A program made the translations under genes and the position numbers. A model generated the notes under the pieces. That model had not been told where the DNA came from. It was given only the letters and a program-made list of their open reading frames with translations, and searched no databases. A stretch of 64,000 nt of DNA from Diabrotica undecimpunctata (lineage: Eukaryota > Arthropoda > Insecta > Coleoptera > Chrysomelidae): assembly GCF_040954645.1 (NCBI RefSeq), contig NC_092808.1, forward strand, positions 83,697,389 through 83,761,388, read 5' to 3'. Below, piece by piece: positions 1 to 11,458 of the stretch. How positions within the stretch are numbered: the first letter of the stretch is position 1; each line of letters begins with the position of its first letter.

Positions 1-804
1 AGTAAAAAGTTCTTTAGAATTTGCAATAAATCTGTTTTCTTATATGTGTTGCTTCAAAATAAATATCATTATCGAACAGGTTATTTTGAATAGTAATTTT
101 GTAGTCCGAATTTACAACTCCTACTTCCCAGATACCCACTGAAACGAAAAAACAGATTTACGAAGACTCTGTACGCCGTAAAAAGATGTTTCCAACAAAA
201 AATATAGTCAGGACAATTTTTAATAAAAATGAATCAAAAAAGCTAAACAAATCTTTTTGTTTGGAATAAACCTTTCTCTCAGAAATAACCCTTAAACAAC
301 CGGCGATTGTAAATGTCAGTTTCGCACGCGAAATCAATTTTTAACATAAAATTTTTATCAACGACGGTAAAAATTCAATATTCTTTAATATGAGTGTGCT
401 ATTGACAAAAATTTAAATGGGTTTTAAAACCGAAGGCTGCATCCTACATATGCAATTTTTGTATTTTGCACTAAGTGAAGGGAGTTTCTATAAAGCTATT
501 AAATATATAAATGTTGCCCAATTTTTGCCATTTTTTACAATTCTCATGAGATCAATAAAATTAATCACCTTTATTTACTTATTTATTTATTTAATATACG
601 GGATAACCTCATTAACAGTTTAAATTACAATATAAAATATCACAGTTAGGATTCAAAACTTGAAATTACTTATAATATTAAATCAATATTAAAAAGTTTA
701 AAAAAATGAGACTAAAAATCTTACATACCAAAAAGAACAAACAAAATATAACAAGAACAAAATTCAACAATCCCAATATACATATCACAAAGCAGGAGAT
801 CTTT
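1..804. other. AT-rich sequence, no gene seen
   Basis: No recognisable coding or RNA gene. The only open frame of note (68 codons at 417-623, +) is low-complexity and hydrophobic, with no family resemblance, so it was not called. The right edge is the 3' end of the Jockey-type LINE on the minus strand. Confidence 0.5.
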
Positions 805-1723
805 TTAACTGAGTTAAAGTTATATTGAAAATATCAAAATCGCGAATATTTAATAGCCCCATTTTTTTATCCAGTGGGTTGTGAATACCATAGGTTGTTC
901 TATGGAAAGAAATATTGAAAACATTGTGGTAACGTAGAGCTTGATGGGGAATATTAAAGTTAATCTGGCTTAACAGGTTTAGACAATCAATAAATCCATG
1001 TATGATCTAATATATAAATATAGCTCCTGACATATCACGACAATTCTTGAGTGAGGGTAAAGATAATTGTTGTGCGATGCGGAAATAATCATGATTTTTA
1101 ATAGTAGTGTGGATGTGGTTAGCACAATATCTCAAAAATTTATGCTGGACTCTTTATATGGTACCAGTATTGTTCTGAAAATAGGGTGACCAAATAACTG
1201 AACAGTATTCCAAAATAGTTCTAACTAAGGAACAATACACTAATCTTGTGTGTCTCTAGTAAGGAAACCAAGAATTTTAAATGCCTCATTGAAATAGAGT
1301 TTATGTGGTCACAGAAAGTAAGTTTCGCATAAAAAAAAACACCCAAATCCCAAATAGAAGAAACATAATTCAATAGCTGATTATTGATAGTATAGCTTGT
1401 TTCGATTCTATTGACTTTACGATAAAAACTTTTTTTTATGTTTAAGTGGAGTTTGTTTTGATATACCTAACCAATTTTGTAGTCGGTCTAAATCATCTTG
1501 TAGCAAGGCTTTATCTTTTAAACTATTTATAACTTTCCAAAATTTCAAGTCATCGACCAATATTAGATATTTGCTATTTAGAAAACAGCAAGTGATGTCG
1601 TTAACAAAGATATTTAAAAGAAGTGTGGCCTCCTTGAGGAACTTCAGGTATTAATGTGATACTGTCAGACACATGACAACCTATCTTGCCCATTTGGCTT
1701 TTCTTAGATGTAGAGTTTTTAAT

Positions 1724-2242
1724 TCATTTAACAAACCTGACATGAAAGCCTACATTAATTAATTTGTCCAAAAGTATATGGTTATCTACACGATCAAATG
1801 CTTTGGAATAATCTGTGTATATTGCATCTACCTGTTTGCGGTCTTTCATATGAAATAATGTATCAGATTGATAGCAAACCAAGTTTGTTGGAGTGGCTTT
1901 TTTGCTATAAAAACCTTGTTGTGATTGAGACATTAAGCCCTTACATAACCAGGAAAGTAGCTTTGCTATAAGACTGTTAAAGACCTTAGGGATTGCAGAT
2001 TGTATACAAATGCTACGATAATTTTTAATATTGCCTTTCTGACCATTTTTAAATATAGGAACAACATAACTTTCTTTCCACGAAGAAAGAAACACAGAGG
2101 TTTCCAGAGATCTATAAAACAATAAAACAAATGGTATTGCAAGTGTACAGACACACTTTTTTAATGAAAAATTAAGCACTCCATCTGGACCAGCAGTAAG
2201 CTTATTAGGCAGCTCAGTTATGCCTTTAAAAATATCGGTCAT
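1724..2242 (-). pseudogene. Jockey-type RT core fragment
   Basis: This 172-codon open stretch holds RT fingers and palm motifs: AGPDGV near the start, a WKESYVVPIFK block, NYRSICI (the usual NYRPISI with P lost), SAIPKVFN, QQGF, and the motif-A block YTDYSKAFDRVD with its catalytic Asp. It is the longest surviving piece of the LINE reverse transcriptase. The YADD part lies downstream at about 1600-1550 and is out of frame. The role in an intact element would be target-primed reverse transcription; this copy cannot do it. The call as LINE RT is secure, the exact clade less so. Confidence 0.8.
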
Positions 2243-2328
2243 GGTAATCTTAGGAATGACAAATATTTGTACTAAAGTTGCTATTTAATGGATGGATAGG
2301 TATGTAAAGGTTTTTGCTATTTATTTTG

Positions 2329-2580
2329 CTATATTTTAGAAATAAATAAATTAGCTATGCCTTGACCATTTGTTGCAGATTGGACTTGATAAAATAGGGA
2401 GTTAGGTAGGTTATCACTAGATCGCTTTTCATTTATGTACTTCCAAAATGATTTAGGAATATTTCTTAGGCCAGTATCTATATCTTTAATATAGTTGCTG
2501 AAGCAAATTTCAGGCAGATGTTTGCTTTCAGCTCTTAGGTGGGAAATTCTAATATAGTCATGATCAGTACGATTATTCAC
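2329..2580 (-). pseudogene. Jockey-type ORF2 linker between EN and RT
   Basis: An 83-codon piece with a FWKYINEKRSSDNLPNSL block, which is typical of the segment just N-terminal to RT in Jockey-clade ORF2. It lies between the endonuclease remnant and the RT core in the expected order and strand, and is frameshifted relative to both neighbours. It has no independent function. Confidence 0.65.
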
Positions 2581-2830
2581 ATAAATATAGTAAGCATATA
2601 TTTTTTCTCCAGAGTCAGTATTCTAAGATCAGCAGAGAACTACTTGGAAAAAGTTGAAGTCTTATATTTCTTCAATGGCACAAAGTAAGCAATTCCTATA
2701 GAGATAACTTCATAGAATAATTTTATAGGAACTTTAACATCATTAATCATACATAACTGCCAGTCTATGGCAAAAATCATAAAACAACTCATCATAAACT
2801 TACTTATTTCTATTTGTTTCACATAGAGGT

Positions 2831-3290
2831 TTAAGCAACATTCAAACCCACATGATGGATGCTAGGATGTCCAAGGGGTTCACTGGCCTTTAAAATATTA
2901 AGCTTTCTAATATTATAAAAAATTAAATCCAAAAATACATTACGATTATTGGGAATATTATTATGTTGATACAATTTTAAAAACCCAAAAGCATGAGCAA
3001 TATTCACAGCTGGATCATCTGCAGGACAATGCACCATTACACCAAACTCATCATTCTCCCATGATGCATTGGGAATATTCTAATCACCAAAAACATAGAT
3101 ATCCTGTGCTGAGTATTGCAGAACATTTTTCACAGTTTGACAAAGCCGGTTGTATAATCCGCGAGGTGATTCTGCAGGTATGTAAACAGCACCTACCTCA
3201 AACTTGACTTAATTAAGTTGATATAAGATATATATTTGCTGAACCCGATCTTCACGAATACTAATAGTTTGTGATTTTAGCTTATTGTTC
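2831..3290 (-). pseudogene. LINE APE-type endonuclease fragment
   Basis: Conceptual minus-strand reading gives a VFGD.NIP...W block (about 3110-3060), the metal-site signature of APE-like LINE endonucleases, preceded by a GAVYIPAESPRGLYN-type peptide (about 3200-3150). The open piece 3037-2831 continues with LDLIFYN. The N-terminal third of the domain and the SDHxx end are missing or unreadable. It is part of the same dead LINE. Confidence 0.6.
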
Positions 3291-3343
3291 ATAAACACTA
3301 GTACACCACCGTGTTCTATAAAAAGAACTGAATTGGCTGTTGT

Positions 3344-3630
3344 CTATGAATTCGTATTTTCCATTATTGTAATCTTCTCTTTGAAACTGGTAATTTCTTC
3401 TTCCAGCTTGGCAAATCTTCGCACAAATATAGAAACACTCTTACATTCATCCAGGTAGCACAAAAGTACATAAGTAGACGTTTCTGCAAAATAATTGCCT
3501 GTATTTCGGATGTGGAAAAGCCAGAGCATTTTTCTGCAATGTATATTCTTGAACCGCAACTGTCGCATGCTATTATTTGATTTTTACTAGTACCAAGATC
3601 TTGGGAACAAACGCTTCCATTATTGGTCAT
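3344..3630 (-). pseudogene. LINE ORF1 N-terminus with PHD-like zinc motif
   Basis: The 88-codon piece 3630-3364 begins with a short acidic N-terminus and then IIACDSCGSRIY...CSGFSTSEIQ...YFC, a cysteine pattern of the PHD-like finger found at the N-terminus of Jockey-type ORF1 proteins in insects. A frameshift joins it to a KLEEEITSFKEKI coiled-coil start in the 3568-3344 frame. The rest of ORF1 is deleted. Expected role in an intact element is RNA chaperone or particle assembly. Confidence 0.6.
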
Positions 3631-3649
3631 TAAAACCTCAAAATTGTAT

Positions 3650-5330
3650 CTTAAAATATTTTAGTAATCCTCGGCTTCTTGCGGTCTATTATTAATGAAA
3701 TATAAAAAGCAATAACCTTTACGACTTAAATATTACGCACAATATTATTTTTATTATGCTTTCAAAACTTAAAAAGTTTTTAGAAAAATAAAGCAGGAAA
3801 ATTTTGTTTGTTTTGATACCTAACCTCACCTTGTATTTGATTGATAAGCTCATCTTCCATTGATTTATTGCTGTTAATTCCATTGTTATAGCCTAATCTT
3901 TAAAATTTATAACATAAAATTTCAATTTTGAATCTTGGCATCAAATAATAATGATTTAACTTTCACTTACAACAACAATAATTTTACGTCACGGTAATGC
4001 TTCTACGAAGACGGCATTAGCTGAAATTTGTAGCTGAAGTTCTGTAGTTTGGAAGAAAGTACGTATGCATAAAAAAAGTGTTTTAAACGTTTTAAATTTT
4101 ATGGTATACATAGGTTTTAACAATATGACTCTTACAATCGACATTTCATAGTTAATGGAAGTAATAAATTTTGTGTAATTCTTGAGAATCGTAAAAGTGG
4201 TAAAAACCGTGCAACGTTTTCTTTCAGCTTTATGGAAACTGATTTGATTTGCAACAAAATGCAAAAATTGCATACGAGAGCTGAACTCTTCACAGTTAAA
4301 ACGCATTTCAACTTCTGCCGACAGATCACTCTGATAAAAAAATCGAATTTTTATCGATGAGTCAAGTTGAAACAAATTTTATTTAAAAAAATTGATTTTA
4401 CGCGCTTACATGATAGTTTAAGATATATGATTTCTAGATCCATGTCTCTATATTTTTGGTACAACGTTGTCGAACACTTCATCAATACAGATCACAAGTT
4501 TGACTAGACTAATGTTAAAATCCTACAAACAGTAACTAATTATAAAAACAGGCTGTTTCTAGAAATGTGTTATATTACCAACACAAAAAATGTAATAAAT
4601 TTCAAAGCAAATACGAATCAGTTAAGAAGCATCTACAGCAATATTTTGCAATCCATTTAATTAAAAATTAATTTACCATGTACCTGCTACTTTATTTTAT
4701 AATATATCTACTAATACAAAGAAACTCGTCTATACAACTATACACTTTTTGTTGTTTCATATGTATTTTAATTTATTTTAAAATTGTCAGTGTAATGGTA
4801 AAAGGTGTACTAAAAATGTTTTGTCTTGTTTTTTTTTGTGAACGGTTTCACCTCTGTGAGATATAATTTTATCTTAATATTGCTTATCTCTTTGTTTTAA
4901 TTAATTTGTAGTTTAATCAGGTGGCGAAATGTTAATGACTGAAATATACCAAAGAAAATTATATACCATGCGGTCCATATGTATGGAATAAATTCATTTT
5001 TGACGTTATTATGTACTATCTGAAAAAAACCTGAAACAGGTCGATTTTTATTCTTAAATTGACAATTTACATTATGAAAATATTATCCCCAGCTAGCACC
5101 CCCTTTGAAATATAAGCACCCCGTCGAAAATTTGAAATAACAAAGGGGGTCGTGTGGTATCTTGTTAGAAAGTGATTTTAGTCCTCTGTTCAGAAAAATA
5201 AAGATTTTAAGTTTGGTGCAATCACAACTGAGAAAATTGATTTTTAAGATGTAAAATTTTGATAATGTATCTATCACAAAACTTTAGGTTAAATGAAGAT
5301 AATAATGTCACATAATATTTAGAATGTATT
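3650..5330. other. AT-rich sequence, no gene seen
   Basis: Scattered short open frames (128 codons at 3989-4375, - being the longest) show no recognisable motif and biased composition. No terminal repeats or RNA genes were found by eye. Confidence 0.45.
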
Positions 5331-5339
5331 TTTGAATGT

Positions 5340-6165
5340 AATTTTCAATTAAATTAAATGTTCAAAATGACCACCATTCACTTCTTGACAATAGCTGAGG
5401 CGATTTTGGAATTCTCGCACAACATTTTGTACGACTTCGGGGGTTATTTTGTTAATTTCTTCCTTTATCCTACCTTTTAAAATATACTTTAGATTTTAAA
5501 TTACCCCATAAGAAGTAATCGAGAGTCAAATCGGGTATTTAGACGGCCATTCGATCCTTCCACGTCTTCCAATCCACCTATTGGGAAAAACCTCGTTTAA
5601 ATAATTTCAAACTATACGTGTAAAATGCTTCAGTCTGTCTTGTTGGTAGTAAAAAAAATCTTCGTAATGTAGGCACTAAAAAGTTAATCAAAAAATCTAA
5701 ATAAACTTCACCATCAACTGTGCCCTCAAAAAAATAAGGACCAATAATTTTATTGTTAATGATACTAGTCCAAATGTTAATTTTTTAGGATATTGCGTGA
5801 GTCTCACACACCCAATAAGGATTTTCTCTGAGTTTTTTAACCGTTTCATTTAAATGACACGTCGCTTCATCAGAAAAAACTATTTTGTTTATGAACTGCA
5901 AATCTGCGTTCATTCTGTTCATCATCATTTCAGAGAATTTTTGCCTTTTATCGGGATCATCTTCATTTAATTTTTGAACCAAATGAACTTTGTAAGAGTG
6001 GTATTTTTCTTTATGCAAAACTCTCAAAATAGATGGTTTACTTACATCATTGACGGCGGCCAGTTTTCGAGTTGTCTTATGCGGATTTTCCTTAATCTCT
6101 AGAAGTACATCTAACTTTTTTTCATTAGTAAATTTAACATTTCTACGTGGTTTTTCAATATTTTT
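5340..6165 (-). pseudogene. mariner-like transposase relic
   Basis: Minus-strand reading starts near 6165 with EKPRRNVKFTNEKK, passes a helix-turn-helix region (NPHKTTRKLA, SKPSILRVLHKEKYH) and reaches the 80-codon open piece 6027-5785 with the first catalytic Asp in IVFSDEATCHLN. Downstream, in shifting frames, come GPYFFEGTVDGEVYLDFL, a WKTWKDRMAV-like block, and NRLSYCQEVNGGHFEH near 5345. This is the usual order of an insect mariner-type transposase. The second Asp block is unreadable and several stops are present. Terminal inverted repeats were not found. Confidence 0.75.
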
Positions 6166-6185
6166 TACATGTCATATGAATATGT

Positions 6186-7478
6186 TTGACATCAATAGAG
6201 ATCAACTGGGACCGTATTAGAGGTTGTTGTTCCATGTCTTACGACAGATTCATCAGCATCGTCGAATTCCTCTTTAACAACACTTACTTCTCATTTAATG
6301 ATAAATTCTATCAACAAACTTTCGGTACCCCTATGGGAGCTAAGATTTCTCCTATCATTGCAACTTACGTTATGGATTATGTATTAGACTCAGTCATTCC
6401 TTTACTATCCTTTAATATTCCATTTATTAAAAAATATGCTGATGATATCATTTTGGCTATACCCAATGACAAGGTAGATGAACTATTAGACACTTTTAAT
6501 GGTTATGACCCCTACATCCAGTTCACTATAGAGAGGGAAGATGGTAATTGGTCCGTCCCCTTTCTCGACATAAGGATGATCAGGGAAACCAACAACATCA
6601 AAATAGATTGGTATCAAAAACCGACCCATTCGGGTAGATACCTTAACTACAACTCATACCATAATAACTCTACCAAAGTCAACTTAATCAAACAGATGAA
6701 AAATAGAGTAACAAAACTATCAGATCCTTCATTTCATACAAAAAACCTACAAATCCTACAGAAACTTTTTATTTCAAACGCTTATCCAACACCATTAGTT
6801 AATAAGATTTTGTTTAATACTATCCATGACGAAGATATTTCACCTTCCTTCGCGACTAACAATGCTGATCCTGATGTCTTAAGTGGGAACCCAGTCTCGG
6901 ATACTCCTATAAACAAATATTTTTCATTACCATATTTCAGAGATATCACTCCGGGGTTGACAAGGATTCTGAAAAGTGTTGAAAATAGCTTTGGCAATAA
7001 TAATAACAACATTAAACTTAATGTGGCTTGTAGATCAGCCCTAACAATTAATAATCTTTATTCTAAGATAAAAGATAATACTCCCATAGATAGGCTTAGT
7101 AATATTGTCTACAACATTCCATGTCTCTCTTGCAACAATTCCTACATCGGTCAAACATCTCAATTATTGAAATCACGTATTACACTACACAAAAGTGATT
7201 CTCGACTTCACCCTGACCGTTGTGCATTAGCCAAACATGTCCATTCCACTGGTCATCTCATGGACTATACTAACACCACAATTCTCCACCGTGAGAACAA
7301 TAAATCTAAAAGAGAGTTCATTGAAATGTCTTATATTTTCCTTAACGATTTCTCCATTAATGTTAAGAGTGACATCAAGAATCTAAGCGATATATACCAC
7401 CTGTTACTTAAATCAGATACCAAGAACAATACTATATCACAGATAACTAACCTGACTGATATATCCATTAACAACTAA
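6186..7478 (+). CDS. Penelope-like element ORF, RT plus GIY-YIG, 5'-truncated
   Basis: A 430-codon open frame. It carries RT motifs FGTPMGAKISP (residues 46-56) and KYADDIILA (83-91), the Penelope block FLDIRM...WYQKPTHSGRYLNY (126-155), then a GIY-YIG endonuclease: IVYNIP (307-312), Cys313/Cys316, SYIG (319-322), Arg331, a CX4H...H cluster (Cys346, His351, His357) and a Glu-containing FIEM block near 378. Such proteins reverse-transcribe element RNA and nick target DNA. The frame has no ATG at its left end (the first codon is TTG; the first Met is residue 17), and the RT fingers with motif A are absent, so this is a 5'-truncated copy abutting the mariner relic. No internal stop is present, which suggests a fairly young insertion. 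Confidence 0.88.
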   Translation: MTSIEINWDRIRGCCSMSYDRFISIVEFLFNNTYFSFNDKFYQQTFGTPMGAKISPIIATYVMDYVLDSVIPLLSFNIPFIKKYADDIILAIPNDKVDELLDTFNGYDPYIQFTIEREDGNWSVPFLDIRMIRETNNIKIDWYQKPTHSGRYLNYNSYHNNSTKVNLIKQMKNRVTKLSDPSFHTKNLQILQKLFISNAYPTPLVNKILFNTIHDEDISPSFATNNADPDVLSGNPVSDTPINKYFSLPYFRDITPGLTRILKSVENSFGNNNNNIKLNVACRSALTINNLYSKIKDNTPIDRLSNIVYNIPCLSCNNSYIGQTSQLLKSRITLHKSDSRLHPDRCALAKHVHSTGHLMDYTNTTILHRENNKSKREFIEMSYIFLNDFSINVKSDIKNLSDIYHLLLKSDTKNNTISQITNLTDISINN

Positions 7479-8030
7479 CATACCTTTATAATTAATTTTC
7501 ATTAACAAAAAATATATAACATTCCCTTGCTTTTCTTAGATACGTCTCAATAAGATTCAATAATACATGAACAATATAATATAATTAAATAAAGAAAATC
7601 AAAATAATATTTCCCTTTACTGAGATTTAAATTAATTCGTTTTTTACCAATGAACCTTAACGACATAAAGATTCATACGAACTAATGAAGTTGTCAGCGC
7701 TTGCGTTCTGGCTTAAACAGAACCTCACTTTTAACTATCTAAAAATCAAAAATTTAGTTATTGCCGACAATTCAAAGAATTACCTCCTTTTAAATGTAGT
7801 TGCATTGGGTTTTTCGATTAACCTTGGGTAAGCCTTTACGTGTCAAGTTCGAAGCTACCATACATTTCAATCCTTATAAAAAAACTTTTTTTTTGCACAT
7901 AGTAACAAAAAACACCACTATGTTACTAGCAAAGTTTTTTAATATTCTAACTCTACAATTCTAAGTTACGGTAAGATCAATAATGTTTTAATAGATAATA
8001 TATGGTAGCTAATTATAATTTATTCTCTTT

Positions 8031-8075
8031 CAGCCCTGAAGAGGCCAAATTAATTCTCTTTGGCGAAAACGTTCG
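8031..8075 (+). other. hammerhead-like hairpin at Penelope 3' end
   Basis: CTGAAGA is followed by one extra G, a GCCAAA/TTTGGC stem with a 9-nt loop, and GAAA. This resembles a hammerhead core (CUGANGA, stem II, GAAA), and hammerhead motifs are reported from Penelope-like elements. The extra base between CUGAAGA and the stem is not canonical and I could not place stems I and III, so activity is doubtful. It is repeated at 11004-11048. Confidence 0.35.
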
Positions 8076-8136
8076 GCGAAACAATTGATACACATTAGAG
8101 TATTTCTTGCAGATTTCCCCAATATTTAAGAGTTTA

Positions 8137-8137
<1 letters not shown>

Positions 8138-8163
<26 letters not shown>
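8138..8163. repeat. (TA)n array
   Basis: Short TA run closing the Penelope 3' end. The corresponding run in copy 2 lies at 11111-11132 and is four bases shorter. Confidence 0.9.
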
Positions 8164-8168
<5 letters not shown>

Positions 8169-8489
8169 TATTTTATATATATATTTATTTATTTATTTTT
8201 ATATAAGTAAAAGTAAAAAGTAATGGCATGTCTCGGAAAACAGAAAACCAAAAATGGTATATCGATGGAAGGCAACCGTATAACTATACGTATTTTAAAT
8301 AAAGGTAATAGTTAACGAAATATTAAATAAAATAAATATATCAGCAGGATAATTAATAATAGGATTGGACAAAATACAGAATATTAGGATTTTACATCAA
8401 ACATTTTACGTTTTATGTTAAATTAAAGTCATAATTAAAACATTTTGTTCACAAACCAAATTAAGAAATAGTTAAACTAAATATCATAA

Positions 8490-9175
8490 CTTTTTATCAA
8501 AGTAAGTTTTCGATATGTCCACCATTTTCTTTAATTGATTTGTCAATATATTCCATAAAAGATCGTCTCATATTAAATAGTATCATTGGGTCTAAAGAAA
8601 CTGCTGCAGTATTTATTTCTTTCCATAGTTGGTTACGAATGTTTTGGGATTCTTATAGACACGTTGTTTTAATAAGCCCCATACACCAAAATCAAGCGGA
8701 TTAAATTCTCGGCTACGTGGTGGCTATAATGTATAATGGATGAATATATTCTTTTGGATACTTATCCAATGATTATTATGATTAACTAACGAACTAATAT
8801 TATGCTGAACTAAAATGCCTCTGTGTTTACTATATTTATATCGTTTTTGTAAAAATGCTGAGTCTTTAAGTTTAGATTTGTAGCAAAAGTATTATGAAAC
8901 AAGACACATATGCGTTATTCAATACCTGTGCTTTAGTTTGTAATTGTCCCAATAACAATGAGTAAAAAATTTAAGTAATGAATAATAAGTATTCTTTTGG
9001 GATTTTTTATAAATTAAATAGTTTTATCAATATCTCACCACATTGCCATGGAATATGACTGCCACGACCAATACAACGTTCAGAAAAGTTATATTTAAGT
9101 ATGTTCTCACTGCCTTCTCTCTAAAATGTGGTGGTGTAGCATCTTACATAAACAACATATTTTGGGTTTTCAGCA
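8490..9175 (-). pseudogene. mariner-like transposase C-terminus, copy 1
   Basis: Minus-strand reading gives a DATPPHF block with VRTYLNITF (about 9150-9090; normally DGAPPHF, containing the second catalytic Asp), a gap of about 290 unrelated bases, then SRxFNPLDFGVWGLLKQRVY (about 8720-8650) with the third acidic position, and KENGGHIENL near 8510. This is a mariner-type catalytic C-terminus with an insertion or scramble between the last two motifs and multiple stops. Confidence 0.65.
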
Positions 9176-9875
9176 TTTTACAATAGGGAAAAAGTAATAC
9201 AACGCCAGTATTTATAACAACTTAGGAAGCGTTAGAAAAGGGAAATTGTAAACCTAATGACGGCCAACGTCTTAATACGGACACGGCACCTAAAGAAGAA
9301 TATGAAGAATATTTTTTTCAATAAAACATTTAACAGCCATAACAAAAATTTTGTAATGTTACATTATAATCTTTGAGTTGTTTTAATAAGAATAAACTAT
9401 GAATTATGCTTATCTACAGGTATTCAGTGCTTTACCGCACAAATATCACAACTAAGAATTATTATGCAGCTGACTTATAAAATGCGATTATCTCGAAAAC
9501 GGTTAAAATTTTAGTTTACTAACAGGTATATCTTTTCTTTGTAAAAATAATGTATCTTTAATATTTTTTAACACAATAGAGCTAACTTAAAGAGCAAAGC
9601 AAAACTATGCCACACATGTGGCATCCTCTATCAGTTACATTAAAGTATGTATAAAATTATAATTTAACCTGCTTAAAAAAATTTAATTATAATTTTTTGT
9701 TTAAAAATAATTACAAACGTAAAATTTATAGCGAAAAATAAAATTTTAAAACTCCACTTTAACACCCTGTATCTTTCTTAATATCAAAATTTTATAAAAG
9801 CAACATTTTATCGTAATGTTTTAAAGTGCAGAATCTACGGTTTCTGTTTGTACAGTTACTTAAGGACCACCCTGT

Positions 9876-9878
9876 ATA

Positions 9879-9973
<95 letters not shown>

Positions 9974-9977
9974 ATTA

Positions 9978-10073
<96 letters not shown>

Positions 10074-10077
10074 ATTA

Positions 10078-10140
<63 letters not shown>
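9876..10140. repeat. (AT)n array, copy 1
   Basis: About 265 bases of TA with regularly spaced TATT/ATTA interruptions that themselves form a higher-order pattern. It starts just after an ACCACCCTGTATA motif reminiscent of mariner-type ends, and stops at the first base of the inverted Penelope fragment. Confidence 0.95.
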
Positions 10141-10144
<4 letters not shown>

Positions 10145-10984
10145 TGTTGGAACTATCGGGTATGTGGTCTATATTAAATAAAAATCTTTGTTTTTTCTAA
10201 AGCTCAATATTTCGCCATTTCTTTAATAGCTTCATGGGGAGTAACTGTAAAAAACAAACATTTCAAAACACTGACGTACACTTAGATTTACAATACTTAC
10301 AGAAATTAAAAGATTATACACACAAATAAAATTGAATATTAAAATAGCATTATTGCTGATGTAACTGTACATTTAATAAAATGCATGTTAAAATTTAAAA
10401 TATCTTTGAGCACGTTCGTTAACAATAAATAAGATGGAACAAATAAAAATTATTTCAAAATGCAAAAATTAACAATGTAAGAAAACATTAGAGGAATAGT
10501 ATTTCTTTAATTAATCATTAAGGCTAGTTAGTATGATTAATCATTAAGGTGAGTGTAGTTTTAAATTTTATTTAATGTATTGCAATATATCTTGCTTAAT
10601 TGCCCCGTGTCTGTTTTATAATTTAAAGTTTGTTTATTTTTGTTAATGTGGTACATCTCCAAAAATAACCTACTTTTGTAATTTTCAGTCTATGCCAAAA
10701 TACGTGCATTGTTGTAGTCTAACAGATGACCAGTGATTTTGTAGTGCTCGACAACTGCACAAGAATTTTTTCCTAAGCGGCAATCACTTTTATGCTGTGT
10801 GATACGTTGTTTTAGCCACTGCGATGTATAGCCAATGTAGTTTTTTCACATCCTAGACACGGTATTTCATATACCACATTACTCCTATATAAGGTTGGTA
10901 CTGGGTCTTTAATTTTAGAAAAAAGTTGTTTGCTATTTATGGTATTGTATTTAGCTATATTAATAAATACAATAACAACAATAA
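10141..10984 (-). pseudogene. Penelope-like C-terminus (GIY-YIG), copy 1
   Basis: Minus-strand reading from about 10960 gives NSKQLFSKIKDPVPTLYRSN, VVYEIPCLGCEK, then after a one-base shift YIGYTSQWLKQRITQHKSD, CRLGKNSCAVVEH and TGHLLDYNNARILA. These are the GIY-YIG and CCHH blocks of a Penelope-like endonuclease, of a different subfamily from the 6186-7478 ORF. The 3' part runs down to the (AT)n array and includes a GCTATT/AATGGC stem followed by GAAA near 10235-10205. RT is absent. Confidence 0.8.
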
Positions 10985-11458
10985 ATTATAATTTATTCTC
11001 TTTCAGCCCTGAAGAGGCCAAATTAATTCTCTTTGGCGAAAACGTTCGGCGAAACAATTGATACACATTAGAGTATTTCTTGCAGATTTCCCCAATATTT
11101 AAGAGTTTACTATATATATATATATATATATAAAATTTATTTTATATATATATTTATTTATTTATTTTTATATAAGTAAAAGTAAAAAGTAATGGCATGT
11201 CTCGGAAAACAGAAAACCAAAAATGGTATATCGATGGAAGGCAACCGTATAACTATACGTATTTTAAATAAAGGTAATAGTTAACGAAATATTAAATAAA
11301 ATAAATATATCAGCAGGATAATTAATAATAGGATTGGACAAAATACAGAATATTAGGATTTTACATCAAACATTTTACGTTTTATGTTAAATTAAAGTCA
11401 TAATTAAAACATTTTGTTCACAAACCAAATTAAGAAATAGTTAAACTAAATATCATAA

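Larger units (their letters stand above)
805..3640 (-). mobile_element. Jockey-clade LINE, decayed, ORF1 to RT C-terminus
   Basis: Read on the minus strand, the order is ORF1 start with a PHD-type cysteine motif (3630-3344), an endonuclease fragment (about 3290-2831), an RT linker (2580-2329), RT core (2242-1724), a degraded RT end carrying a LVDDLK-like YADD motif (about 1640-1430), and a C-terminal segment whose FHRTTYG peptide ends near 805. That order is the normal order of a Jockey-type LINE. The total of about 2.8 kb is shorter than the usual 4-5 kb, so internal sequence has been lost, chiefly from ORF1 and the endonuclease. Many frameshifts and stops mark it as an old, dead copy. The clade is assigned from RT and C-terminal peptides only. 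Confidence 0.75.
7479..8163 (+). mobile_element. Penelope-like element 3' non-coding region
   Basis: This region follows the stop of the Penelope ORF and ends in a short (TA)n array (8138-8163). The last 150 bases (from about 8012) recur at 10985-11110, where they start the second copy of a tandem duplication. The segment holds the GCCAAA/TTTGGC hairpin described separately. The boundary of the element is placed at the (TA)n array by inference. Confidence 0.6.
8012..10984. repeat. tandem duplication, copy 1 (about 2.97 kb)
   Basis: This unit is repeated at 10985-13896 at an offset of 2973 bases, falling to 2914 bases at the end because the (AT)n arrays differ in length. Outside the arrays the two copies look essentially identical by eye. 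The unit contains the last 150 bases of the Penelope element, a mariner relic (-), a large (AT)n array and an inverted Penelope C-terminal fragment. The junction at 10984/10985 reads caacaataa then attataattt. Confidence 0.85.

Noticed and set aside
3989..4375. 128-codon minus-strand ORF
   Set aside because: No recognisable motif, biased composition, isolated in non-coding sequence.
9860..9880. Possible mariner TIR (ACCACCCTGTATA) before the (AT)n array
   Set aside because: No matching inverted partner was found at the other side of the mariner relic, so no element boundary can be claimed.
9826..10200. Open frames of Tyr-Ile repeats (also 12795-13095, 14652-15050, 39035-39338, 40565-40777)
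   Set aside because: They are translations of (AT)n arrays, open on both strands simply because TATA repeats lack stops.
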